A stretch of 9,431 bases of DNA from Cytophagales bacterium (GTDB taxonomy: Bacteria > Bacteroidota > Bacteroidia > Cytophagales > Cyclobacteriaceae): contig DNZD01000363.1 in assembly GCA_003504855.1 (NCBI GenBank), forward strand, positions 1-9,431. Reading direction: 5' to 3'. Of this stretch, positions 1 to 6,358 are shown one piece after another. The notes below the pieces were generated by a model. The model was not told the origin of the DNA and ran no database searches. It saw only the letters and a list, made by a program, of their open reading frames with translations. The stretch's first letter is position 1. Each line of letters opens with the position of its first letter. The position numbers and the translations under genes were made by a program.

Positions 1-1416
1 GCCCTGGTGATTGACGGCACGGGCAGCGCCGGACAACTTATAGACGTGGCCATAGCCGGCGATACCATTGCTGCCATCGGTGATCTCTCCCGCGCTGACG
101 CAGATGAAATTATCGATGCCGGGGGACAGGTACTGGCACCGGGCTTTATCGATGCCCACAGTCATCACGACTGGGGTATGCAGGGTATGCGCGACATGCC
201 GGCCTGTGTTAGTCAGGGCATCACCACCATTGTGGTGGGGCAGGACGGTGGCTCACATATACCGTTGAGAAAATATTTCGCTGACATGGAGCAGCAACCG
301 GTAGCGGTAAATGTGGCATCCTATGCCGGACACAACACCCTGCGTGATTCCGCGATCGTAGGACCGTACAACCGAACAAGCACGCCCGAAGAAATCGAGC
401 GAATGAAAATCATGCTCGCCGAAGAAATGGATGCAGGTGCATTGGGTCTGTCCACAGGTTTGGAATACGACCCGGGTATTTATTCTAAGCCTGATGAAGT
501 TGTTGCGCTGGCCTCAGTGGCCGCGAGCAAAGGCGGCCGGTACATCAGCCACATCCGGAGTGAAGACCGATACTTCTGGAAAGCCATCCATGAAATTATC
601 CGCATTGGCAGTCTTACGGGGATACCGGTTCAGATATCCCACGGCAAGCTGGCGATGCGATCCTTGTGGGGTAAGTCGGCAGAACTGATGGCCAGATTGG
701 ATTCCGCCCGGAGTGCCGGAGTAGAAATCACGGCGGATGTATATCCGTATACCTACTGGCATTCGTCCATGACCGTGCTCTTTCCTGGTCGTGATTTCAA
801 GGACCGGAAAGAAGCCGAACTTGCGCTCACCGAGATCACTACGCCTGAAGGTGTAATAATGGACCATTATTCTTTGGACACCACCTATGCCGGTAAGACA
901 TTGGCCCAGATAGCAGCCATGCGCAAAGCGGATGCGCCAAAGACCCTGATGGATCTTATTGCAGAGGTTGAACAAAAGAACGGTGAGGCCAGTATCATTG
1001 CCACCTCCATGCAGGAGGCCGATATCCGCGCCTGGTTGTCATGGCCCTTTACCGTGATCGGATCGGATGGGGCAGGCGTGGGGCGGCATCCGAGGGGTTA
1101 TGGAGCATTCACCAAGATGTTGCGACAATACGTTCGCGAAGAGAAGCTGTTTACCCTGGAGCAGGCAATTCACAAGATGACAGCACAAACCTCCGATCAA
1201 TTGAATATTCCCAAACGCGGACGTATCGCTGTGGGACAATTTGCTGACCTGGTTTTGTTTGATCCTGAGACCGTCACCGACCGATCGACCACCAAAAAAC
1301 CACAACTCATTTCCACCGGCGTGACCCGCGTTTGGGTCAATGGATCGATGGTCTGGCATGAATGTAAGTCAACGGGCAAGTATCCGGGCAGACCCCTGCG
1401 ACATATCTCCAAATAG
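1..1416 (+). CDS. D-aminoacylase family amidohydrolase (N-acyl-D-amino-acid deacylase), 5'-truncated
   Basis: The reading frame is open from base 1, and the first visible residues (ALVIDGTGS) match the interior of the N-terminal beta-sandwich that normally follows a start and 'IRNG' strand, so the true start lies upstream; the GTG at 7 is not a convincing start. 471 residues are visible. Counting from base 1, an HxH motif (H53, H55 in GFIDAHSHHD), H184 (ISHIRSE), H214 (QISHGK) and D356 (IGSDG) give the metal and catalytic ligands of this family. The position of the bridging Cys of Alcaligenes D-aminoacylase (VGNCG) is Asp here (VGQDGG, D82). The C-terminal strands (GQFADLVLFDP, then VWVNG) complete the composite beta domain. 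Known for the family: Zn-dependent hydrolysis of N-acyl-D-amino acids. The exact substrate cannot be read from sequence, and related amide or peptide substrates are possible. A paralogue follows after 29 nt on the same strand, so the two are probably co-transcribed. Whether it carries a lipoprotein signal is unknown because the N-terminus is missing. Confidence 0.9.
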   Translation, partial: ALVIDGTGSAGQLIDVAIAGDTIAAIGDLSRADADEIIDAGGQVLAPGFIDAHSHHDWGMQGMRDMPACVSQGITTIVVGQDGGSHIPLRKYFADMEQQPVAVNVASYAGHNTLRDSAIVGPYNRTSTPEEIERMKIMLAEEMDAGALGLSTGLEYDPGIYSKPDEVVALASVAASKGGRYISHIRSEDRYFWKAIHEIIRIGSLTGIPVQISHGKLAMRSLWGKSAELMARLDSARSAGVEITADVYPYTYWHSSMTVLFPGRDFKDRKEAELALTEITTPEGVIMDHYSLDTTYAGKTLAQIAAMRKADAPKTLMDLIAEVEQKNGEASIIATSMQEADIRAWLSWPFTVIGSDGAGVGRHPRGYGAFTKMLRQYVREEKLFTLEQAIHKMTAQTSDQLNIPKRGRIAVGQFADLVLFDPETVTDRSTTKKPQLISTGVTRVWVNGSMVWHECKSTGKYPGRPLRHISK

Positions 1417-1445
1417 TTCTGAAACCTTATACCAAACTCTGAAAT

Positions 1446-3122
1446 ATGAAAAAACTATTCGTGCTCTTGCTGGTACTTGTCCTGGCATCGTGCCAGAAAA
1501 AGGAATATGATGTGATCATTCGCGGTGGTACCGTTTACGATGGCAGTGGCAAGCCCGGTGTTGTGGCTGATGTAGCTATTCAAGGCGATACCGTGGCCGC
1601 TGTTGGTGATCTGTCTGCTGCAGTTGGCAAATCTGAAGTCGACGCCAAAGGCATGGCTGTCGCGCCGGGCTTTATCAACATGCTGAGCCATGCGTACGAA
1701 ACCCTGCGCCTCGATGGCAACGGACAAAGCGATATCCGCCAGGGCATTACCCTGGAGGTCTTTGGAGAAATTTCTCAGGGCCCCATCAATGATGCTATCA
1801 AGGAAGAGATGCGTGCCTATATGAAACGCGTTCCTGATGTGAAGTATGATATTGATTGGACCACCCTGGGCGAGTTTATGGAGTCATTAAACCGCAAAGG
1901 CACGTCTCCCAACATTGCGTCTTTTGTGGGCGCTGCCACGGTTCGTGTGCATGAGTTGGGTTATGCCAACAGACCGCCCAGCGCAGAAGAATTGGCCCGG
2001 ATGAAGGAATTGGTACGGGTGGCTATGGAAGAAGGGGCAGTAGGTATCACCACGGCGTTGATCTATGCACCGGCCAATTATGCCTCCACCGAAGAGTTGA
2101 TCGAACTGAGCAAAGTGGTGTCACAATATGGTGGTATCTACACCGCCCATATGCGGAGTGAAGGAAATGCTATTCTCAAAGCCGTGGATGAATCCATCCG
2201 CATCGCGCGTGAGGCAAATCTCCCGGTTGAAATCTATCACCTGAAGATGGGAGGAAAGCAGAATTGGAATAAACTGGATTCAGTCATTGCCCGAATCAAC
2301 AATGCCAACCAGGCCGGCCTGAAGATCAGTGCCAACATGTACAACTATACCGCTGGCGCCACAGGACTGGATGGTGCTATGCCTCCCTGGGTACAGGAGG
2401 GTGGAATCAAAGAATGGATCAAGCGTTTAAAGAATCCAACCATTCGTAAAAAAGTACTCGCGGAGATGCGGTCCACTACCGACAAATGGGAGAACCTGAT
2501 GTTGAATGCCGGTCCCGATGGTGTGTTGCTGCTGGGGTTCACCAATGATTCGCTGAAACGTTTTGTGGGCAAGACCATTGGGGAGGTTGCTAAAATCTAT
2601 GGCAAGTCTCCTGAGGAGACGGCGATGGATCTGGTGATTACCGATAGCACCCGCGTAGAGGCTGCGTATTTTTTGATGAGTGAAGATAATATCAAGCGAC
2701 AAATCGCTCTTCCATTTGTCAGCTTCGGTTCAGATGCCGGTGCGCCGGCCGCTGAAGGTATCTTCCTGAAGTACAAAGACCATCCACGTGCTTATGGAAA
2801 CTTCGCCCGTCTGCTGGGTAAGTATGTACGGGAAGAGAAAATTATTCCACTGGAAGAAGCCGTCAGGCGATTAACATCTTTACCAGCTTCTCATCTGAGC
2901 ATCCGCAACCGGGGCATGCTGCAACCCGGATACTTTGCCGATGTGGTGGTATTTGATCCGGCCACCATTGCTGACCATGCTACATTTGAAAGCCCTCACC
3001 AGTACAGCACCGGTATGCAGCATGTGTTTGTTAACGGGACAGCCGTATTGAAAGATGGCGAACACACGGGGGCTCATCCGGGACGCATCGTCCGAGGCCC
3101 GGGATGGAAGCCGAAGAACTAG
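1446..3122 (+). CDS. Lipoprotein D-aminoacylase-like amidohydrolase
   Basis: A 558-residue second member of the N-acyl-D-amino-acid deacylase family. The N-terminus is a lipoprotein signal: basic MKK, a hydrophobic stretch and lipobox LASC with Cys16. The following QKKEYD is not an acidic surface-export signal, so a periplasm-facing anchor is likelier (inference). The amidohydrolase domain begins at YDVIIRGGTVYDGSG. Retained ligands are H235 (AHMRSEG), H265 (YHLK) and D430 (FGSDAG). The usual HxH motif is replaced by GFINMLSHA (L80, S81, H82), and the bridging Cys position is near E108 (FGEISQGP). From memory, GFINMLS is typical of a subfamily, so this is not simple decay. The composite beta domain closes at GYFADVVVFDP and VFVNG. 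No GGAGG-like ribosome site precedes the ATG, as is normal in Bacteroidota. Spacing of 29 nt from the previous paralogue suggests an operon. The TAG stop lies in a CTAG shared with the stop of the opposing gene. Substrate is not predictable; N-acylated D-amino acids are the family default. Confidence 0.9.
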   Translation: MKKLFVLLLVLVLASCQKKEYDVIIRGGTVYDGSGKPGVVADVAIQGDTVAAVGDLSAAVGKSEVDAKGMAVAPGFINMLSHAYETLRLDGNGQSDIRQGITLEVFGEISQGPINDAIKEEMRAYMKRVPDVKYDIDWTTLGEFMESLNRKGTSPNIASFVGAATVRVHELGYANRPPSAEELARMKELVRVAMEEGAVGITTALIYAPANYASTEELIELSKVVSQYGGIYTAHMRSEGNAILKAVDESIRIAREANLPVEIYHLKMGGKQNWNKLDSVIARINNANQAGLKISANMYNYTAGATGLDGAMPPWVQEGGIKEWIKRLKNPTIRKKVLAEMRSTTDKWENLMLNAGPDGVLLLGFTNDSLKRFVGKTIGEVAKIYGKSPEETAMDLVITDSTRVEAAYFLMSEDNIKRQIALPFVSFGSDAGAPAAEGIFLKYKDHPRAYGNFARLLGKYVREEKIIPLEEAVRRLTSLPASHLSIRNRGMLQPGYFADVVVFDPATIADHATFESPHQYSTGMQHVFVNGTAVLKDGEHTGAHPGRIVRGPGWKPKN

Positions 3123-3883
3123 ATGGAGCCGAACTTCCAGCCGGTCTTCTGCGCCCGGGCATAGCGGGCCGAATGAAATTTATACAGGTAGGGTGCCTTG
3201 TGCGCCCCACCTGTTTTTCTTTTGGCCAGTCGGGTGAGGACATTAAGTCCCAGTAGTTTCTTTTGAAAATTGCGACGGTCCAGGCTTTTGCCCAGGATGG
3301 TTTCGTATAGCCGCTGTAACTCAGGCATGGTGAATTGTTGGGGCAGTAAGTCCTGCCCCAGGGGAAAGTCATTCAGGTATTGGCGTAATGAAACCAGGGC
3401 CTTGTCCAGTATGGTCCGGTGGTCGAGTATGAGTTCGGGTATTTGGTCCAGGTTCCACCACCGGCATTCACTGGTCAGTACATCTGGCGTGGGTATTACC
3501 TTTGAAAATTCGACTACTGACCAATAGCCGATCGTGACAAAACGGTCTTCGAGCCAGGACACCTTGTTGTTTTTTTCATACTCAAAACCGTGATTGCGTT
3601 TGCCCCGGTTGGGGTCACCGAAGGCATGGAACTGATGCAGGTATTTCGGCGCTAGTCCGGTGCGACCGGCCACCACCCGCTGTGCCGCATCCTCCAAAGA
3701 TTCTTCCTTTTGTATAAAACCGCCGGGAAGGCTCCATCGGCCGGAATCTTTCCATTTTAACAGCAAAACCTTCAATTGGCGGTCGTGGTACCCAAATATG
3801 ACGCAATCGAGCGATAGGTGCCGGAGAAAATATTCCGCACCGCGGGTAACAAGTTCATCATGAGATAAAAGTGGCTTGCGCAT
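3119..3883 (-). CDS. Nudix-fold transcriptional regulator (NrtR/AraR-like, Nudix plus winged helix)
   Basis: A 254-residue protein with an N-terminal Nudix domain (about 23-160) and a C-terminal winged-helix DNA-binding domain (about 175-240, motifs FTMPELQRLYE, ILGKSLDRRNFQKKLL, and YLYKF at the wing). This is the architecture of NrtR and of the Bacteroides arabinose regulator AraR. The Nudix box runs from G55 to L77. G55, E61, R69 and G76 are kept, but the three glutamates of the REUXEE core are V70, G73 and R74, so pyrophosphohydrolase activity is unlikely and the domain is probably a ligand sensor. It is transcribed divergently from the GH3 gene across 44 bp packed with palindromes, so it probably controls that gene and itself. 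In characterised Bacteroidota relatives the ligand is a sugar or sugar metabolite; here the ligand is unknown. The start is the ATG at 3883-3881, just before LLSHDELV, a normal N-terminus for the family. Its stop overlaps the opposing amidohydrolase stop. Confidence 0.9.
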   Translation of the reverse strand: MRKPLLSHDELVTRGAEYFLRHLSLDCVIFGYHDRQLKVLLLKWKDSGRWSLPGGFIQKEESLEDAAQRVVAGRTGLAPKYLHQFHAFGDPNRGKRNHGFEYEKNNKVSWLEDRFVTIGYWSVVEFSKVIPTPDVLTSECRWWNLDQIPELILDHRTILDKALVSLRQYLNDFPLGQDLLPQQFTMPELQRLYETILGKSLDRRNFQKKLLGLNVLTRLAKRKTGGAHKAPYLYKFHSARYARAQKTGWKFGSI

Positions 3884-3907
3884 GTTGCGATAAAATTAGT
3901 ATCGTTG
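3876..3907 (+). promoter_or_regulatory. Possible promoter of the GH3 gene (Bacteroidota-type)
   Basis: TATCGTTG at 3900-3907 matches the TAnnTTTG -7 consensus of Bacteroidota with one mismatch, and a TTG at 3876-3878 stands 21 nt upstream, within the reported range for the -33 element. This would give a leader of only about 15 nt. The -7 element lies inside both palindromes, which would explain repression. The -33 part falls inside the divergent gene's first codons. Weak elements; inferred only. Confidence 0.3.
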
Positions 3908-3923
3908 TGTACTAATTACACAA
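3891..3923 (-). promoter_or_regulatory. Possible promoter of the Nudix regulator gene
   Basis: On the minus strand TAATTTTA (3898-3891) resembles TAnnTTTG with one mismatch, and TTG (3923-3921) lies 22 nt upstream of it. Transcription would begin only a few bases before the ATG at 3883, giving a leaderless or nearly leaderless message. The stretch overlaps both candidate operators, consistent with autoregulation. Low information content, so speculative. Confidence 0.22.
3894..3917. promoter_or_regulatory. Perfect inverted repeat, candidate operator 1
   Basis: AATTAGTA (3894-3901) and TACTAATT (3910-3917) are exact reverse complements separated by 8 bp, a 24-bp symmetric site centred at about 3905.5. 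It lies in the 44-bp gap between the divergent Nudix regulator and GH3 genes and covers the promoter-like elements of both strands, which suits a repressor or autoregulator. Symmetry is seen directly; binding by the neighbouring regulator is inferred. Confidence 0.6.
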
Positions 3924-3928
3924 TGATA
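3900..3928. promoter_or_regulatory. 29-bp near-perfect palindrome, candidate operator 2 at the GH3 start
   Basis: TATCGTTGTGTA (3900-3911) pairs with TACACAATGATA (3917-3928) at 11 of 12 positions; the only mismatch is G3904 against T3924. The spacer is CTAAT. The centre is at 3914 and the right arm ends on the A of the GH3 ATG. Its left arm contains the spacer of the other inverted repeat, so the two are interleaved. The length and symmetry fit a dimeric winged-helix regulator such as the Nudix protein encoded next to it. A chance palindrome of this quality in 44 bp is unlikely. Confidence 0.65.
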
Positions 3929-5799
3929 TGAAAACCTGTTTCCTGTTTTTCGTTGCTTCCACGGTGCTATTATCGGCCTGCAAGCAAAGCCCCAAGATAG
4001 TGTATCGGGACCTCAACAAGAACGGGAAGATGGACATCTATGAAGACCGGCATCAGCCTGTCGAAGCACGCGTCACTGATCTGCTTTCGCAAATGACGGT
4101 GGAGGAAAAGGCCGGTATGATGTTTATCGCCGGGACACGGGTGAATGATGATGGATCCCTGGATGACACACCCGGTCAGGGAATGTTTGCCCGTATGCCG
4201 CAGGCCAACAAACTCATCACGGAAAAGAATATTTCATTTATGAATATCTGGGTAGCGCCATCCACGAAACCGTTGGCCACCTGGTACAATAATGTACAGA
4301 AGGTAGCGGAGGCCAGCCGGCTGGGGATTCCGGTGACCATTGCCTCTGATCCCCGGAATTACTTCAGTAACAATATTTTTGCCATGGCTGCTCAGGAATT
4401 CAGCCAATGGCCGGAACAATTGGGGTTTGCAGCCATCGATGACGAAAACCTTACCCGGCAGTTCGGTGATATTGCCCGTCAGGAATATACGGCAGTTGGA
4501 TTGCGGCTTGCGCTGCATCCCATGGCCGATCTCGCCACAGAGCCTCGCTGGCCCAGGGCCAACGGAACTTTCGGCGAGGATGCCAAACTGAGTGCACGGA
4601 TGGTGAAAGCTTATATCCTGGGCTTCCAGGGTGATGAGTTGGATTCAACCAGTGTCGCCTGTATGACCAAGCACTTCTCCGGGGGCGGACCTCAGAAGGA
4701 AGGACTGGATTCCCACTTTGAATTTCATAAAGGCCAGGTATATCCGGGTAATAATTTCAACTATCACCTGATTCCATTTGAGGCGGCTTTTGAAGCACAC
4801 ACGGCTGCTATCATGCCGTACTATGGAATCCCGACCGATCAAACCAGTGAGAATGTGGGTTTCGGTTTCAACAAGGATATCGTTACCAGATTATTGCGCG
4901 AGAAATACAAATACGATGGCATTGTTTGTACCGATTGGGGACTGATTACGGACGTGGATATGGGCGTTGCTGTTTGGCCGGCCCGTGCCTGGGGAGTTGA
5001 AAAACTGAGTGAAGCAGACCGTGTGTTAAAAGTGATTGAAGCCGGTTGCGATCAGTTCGGCGGAGAGAGCAGAACTGACCTCGTTCTTCAATTGGTCAAA
5101 GCCGGTAAGGTATCAGAGCAACGACTGGATGAATCGGTGCGACGCCTCCTGCGACTTAAATTTACGCTGGGTCAGTTTGATAATCCCTATGTGAACGTAG
5201 AGCGTGCCCTGGCTACTGTAGGCAAGCCTGAGTGGAAAGCCCTGGGTGAAGCCACCCAGCGGCGCGCTTATACCTTGCTCAAGAACGACAAGAACATACT
5301 GCCCCTCGAAGCGGGCAAGCTCAAAATTTACGTACGCAACCTCAACCCCGAACTTGCTGCAAAGTATGGGACGGTGGTGGACAAGCCCGAGCAGGCAGAT
5401 ATTGCCTTAATTCGACTCCAGACACCCTGGGTACCGGTTGAGACCAACAACCCCCTGGCACGCGGGTTCCACCATGGCGATCTTGATTTCAAAGGATCCC
5501 GGAAGGACAGCATTATTCAGTTGCTGAAAACGGTACCCACCATTGTGGATTTGTACATCGACCGGCCAGCCGTTATTCCCGAAATCAGCCGGCATGCGAC
5601 AGGCTTATTGGTGAATTTTGGAGCCAGTGATGCTGCCCTGCTCGACGTGGTGTTCGGAAAAGCCTGGCCCGAAGGAAAACTCCCTTTTGAACTGCCTTCG
5701 TCCATGGAGGCTGTCCGCAACCAGAAGGAGGATATGCCCTACGATTCCAAAAACCCATTGTACCCGTTCGGATTCGGACTACGGTATGCGGATAAGTAA
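3928..5799 (+). CDS. Glycoside hydrolase family 3 lipoprotein (beta-glucosidase-like)
   Basis: A 623-residue exported enzyme. The N-terminus is a lipoprotein signal with lipobox LSAC (Cys18). Residues 28-39 (DLNKNGKMDIYE) form an EF-hand-like calcium loop with D28, N30, N32, D36 and E39 in ligand positions. The GH3 TIM-barrel domain follows from about 44 (VEARVTDLLSQMTVEEKAG). The substrate-site KH pair is K248-H249 (TKHFSGGGPQKEG), and the nucleophile is D336 in VCTDWG. The C-terminal alpha/beta-sandwich domain starts near 445 (RRAYTLLKND) and ends in YPFGFGLRY. There is no fibronectin III domain, so this is the two-domain form. The family removes non-reducing-end beta-linked sugars; beta-glucosidase-like exo activity is the best guess, and the specificity is open. 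The KHFSGGGPQ motif differs from the KHFPGHG motif of NagZ-type hexosaminidases. Divergence from a Nudix/winged-helix regulator suggests sugar-responsive control. The residues after Cys18 (KQSPK) are not acidic, so a periplasm-facing anchor is likelier. Confidence 0.92.
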   Translation: MKTCFLFFVASTVLLSACKQSPKIVYRDLNKNGKMDIYEDRHQPVEARVTDLLSQMTVEEKAGMMFIAGTRVNDDGSLDDTPGQGMFARMPQANKLITEKNISFMNIWVAPSTKPLATWYNNVQKVAEASRLGIPVTIASDPRNYFSNNIFAMAAQEFSQWPEQLGFAAIDDENLTRQFGDIARQEYTAVGLRLALHPMADLATEPRWPRANGTFGEDAKLSARMVKAYILGFQGDELDSTSVACMTKHFSGGGPQKEGLDSHFEFHKGQVYPGNNFNYHLIPFEAAFEAHTAAIMPYYGIPTDQTSENVGFGFNKDIVTRLLREKYKYDGIVCTDWGLITDVDMGVAVWPARAWGVEKLSEADRVLKVIEAGCDQFGGESRTDLVLQLVKAGKVSEQRLDESVRRLLRLKFTLGQFDNPYVNVERALATVGKPEWKALGEATQRRAYTLLKNDKNILPLEAGKLKIYVRNLNPELAAKYGTVVDKPEQADIALIRLQTPWVPVETNNPLARGFHHGDLDFKGSRKDSIIQLLKTVPTIVDLYIDRPAVIPEISRHATGLLVNFGASDAALLDVVFGKAWPEGKLPFELPSSMEAVRNQKEDMPYDSKNPLYPFGFGLRYADK

Positions 5800-5895
5800 G
5801 CGGAGGTGTCAATTGAAAATTTAATCGAGAGGCCGCTTCGGAAAGATGCAGCCCCGACATAAATTGGGGTACCAACATCCTAACCACCAAACCCC
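5800..5895 (+). other. Intergenic leader upstream of the TerB-like gene
   Basis: This 96-bp gap between the GH3 stop and the next start holds a CCCC (5852-5855)/GGGG (5866-5869) inverted repeat with a 10-nt loop and a small CCG-CTT-CGG hairpin (5833-5841). No U-rich run follows either, so neither is a convincing terminator. TAAATTGG at 5860-5867 is one base off the TAnnTTTG consensus and could be a -7 element for the downstream pair, with a short leader of about 20-25 nt. No purine-rich ribosome site is present. Confidence 0.3.
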
Positions 5896-6333
5896 ATGAA
5901 ATTTTCAGATATCCTTAGCATGTTCCAGCAAGGAAAAGGAACAGCCCGCAGTCACATGAAAAACCTGATTGAAATGGCTGCTGCCGATGGCAACTTTCAG
6001 GATTTGGAATATGACCTACTCAAGACCATTGCCAAAAGAAATGGCATTTCGGAAAGTCAGTTGAAGGATATCCGGCAGAATCACGCCGGCATCCAATTTG
6101 AGTTGCCAACAGATCCCAAAGAAAAATTCCATCAATTGTATGACCTGGTTCATATGATGAGTATCGACAATGATGTGCACCCGGAAGAACAAAAATTGTG
6201 CTCTCTCTTTGCCGTTAAGTTTGGCTATCCCCGCAACAATATCAACGAGATTCTGTCAACCATCAGGGCTAATATCAAAAACGGACAAGGCCACGATGAG
6301 ACCATGAAGCGGGTAGCCATGATGCTGGCTTAG
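5896..6333 (+). CDS. TerB-like (tellurite-resistance/DjlA-type) domain protein
   Basis: A 145-residue soluble, all-helical protein with no signal peptide. Two similar acidic segments, MAAADGNFQDLEYDLL (about 27-42, with D31, E38 and D40) and MSIDNDVHPEEQKL (about 88-101, with D91, D93, E97 and E98), are spaced as in TerB-fold proteins, where such acidic patches can bind metal. The length fits a single TerB domain. The role of stand-alone TerB-like proteins in Bacteroidota is poorly known; link to tellurite resistance is by family name only, and no other ter genes are nearby. It starts at the ATG after AAACCCC, without a Shine-Dalgarno site. A secreted esterase follows after 25 nt on the same strand, so the two may share a transcript, though no functional link is evident. 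Confidence 0.75.
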   Translation: MKFSDILSMFQQGKGTARSHMKNLIEMAAADGNFQDLEYDLLKTIAKRNGISESQLKDIRQNHAGIQFELPTDPKEKFHQLYDLVHMMSIDNDVHPEEQKLCSLFAVKFGYPRNNINEILSTIRANIKNGQGHDETMKRVAMMLA

Positions 6334-6358
6334 TTTCATTACTTAAACTCCCAACCCG

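Noticed and set aside
7..9. GTG as the start codon of the first deacylase
   Set aside because: The frame stays open to base 1 and family members have additional N-terminal residues before VIDGTG, so the gene is cut by the window edge.
514..975. Long minus-strand open frame (153 codons) inside the first deacylase
   Set aside because: It is antisense to a clearly conserved amidohydrolase frame, shows no recognisable domain and has no start context; a shadow of the real gene.
1..3122. Recent tandem duplication of the two deacylases
   Set aside because: The paralogues differ in key metal-site motifs, length and N-terminus, and share no long identical DNA stretches; they are old, distinct subfamilies.
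5852..5869. CCCC/GGGG inverted repeat as an intrinsic terminator for the GH3 gene
   Set aside because: Only four base pairs with a 10-nt loop and no following U-run; too weak for a terminator call.
5896..6333. Tellurite-resistance operon
   Set aside because: Only one TerB-like gene is present; no TerC, TerD, TerZ or related genes flank it.
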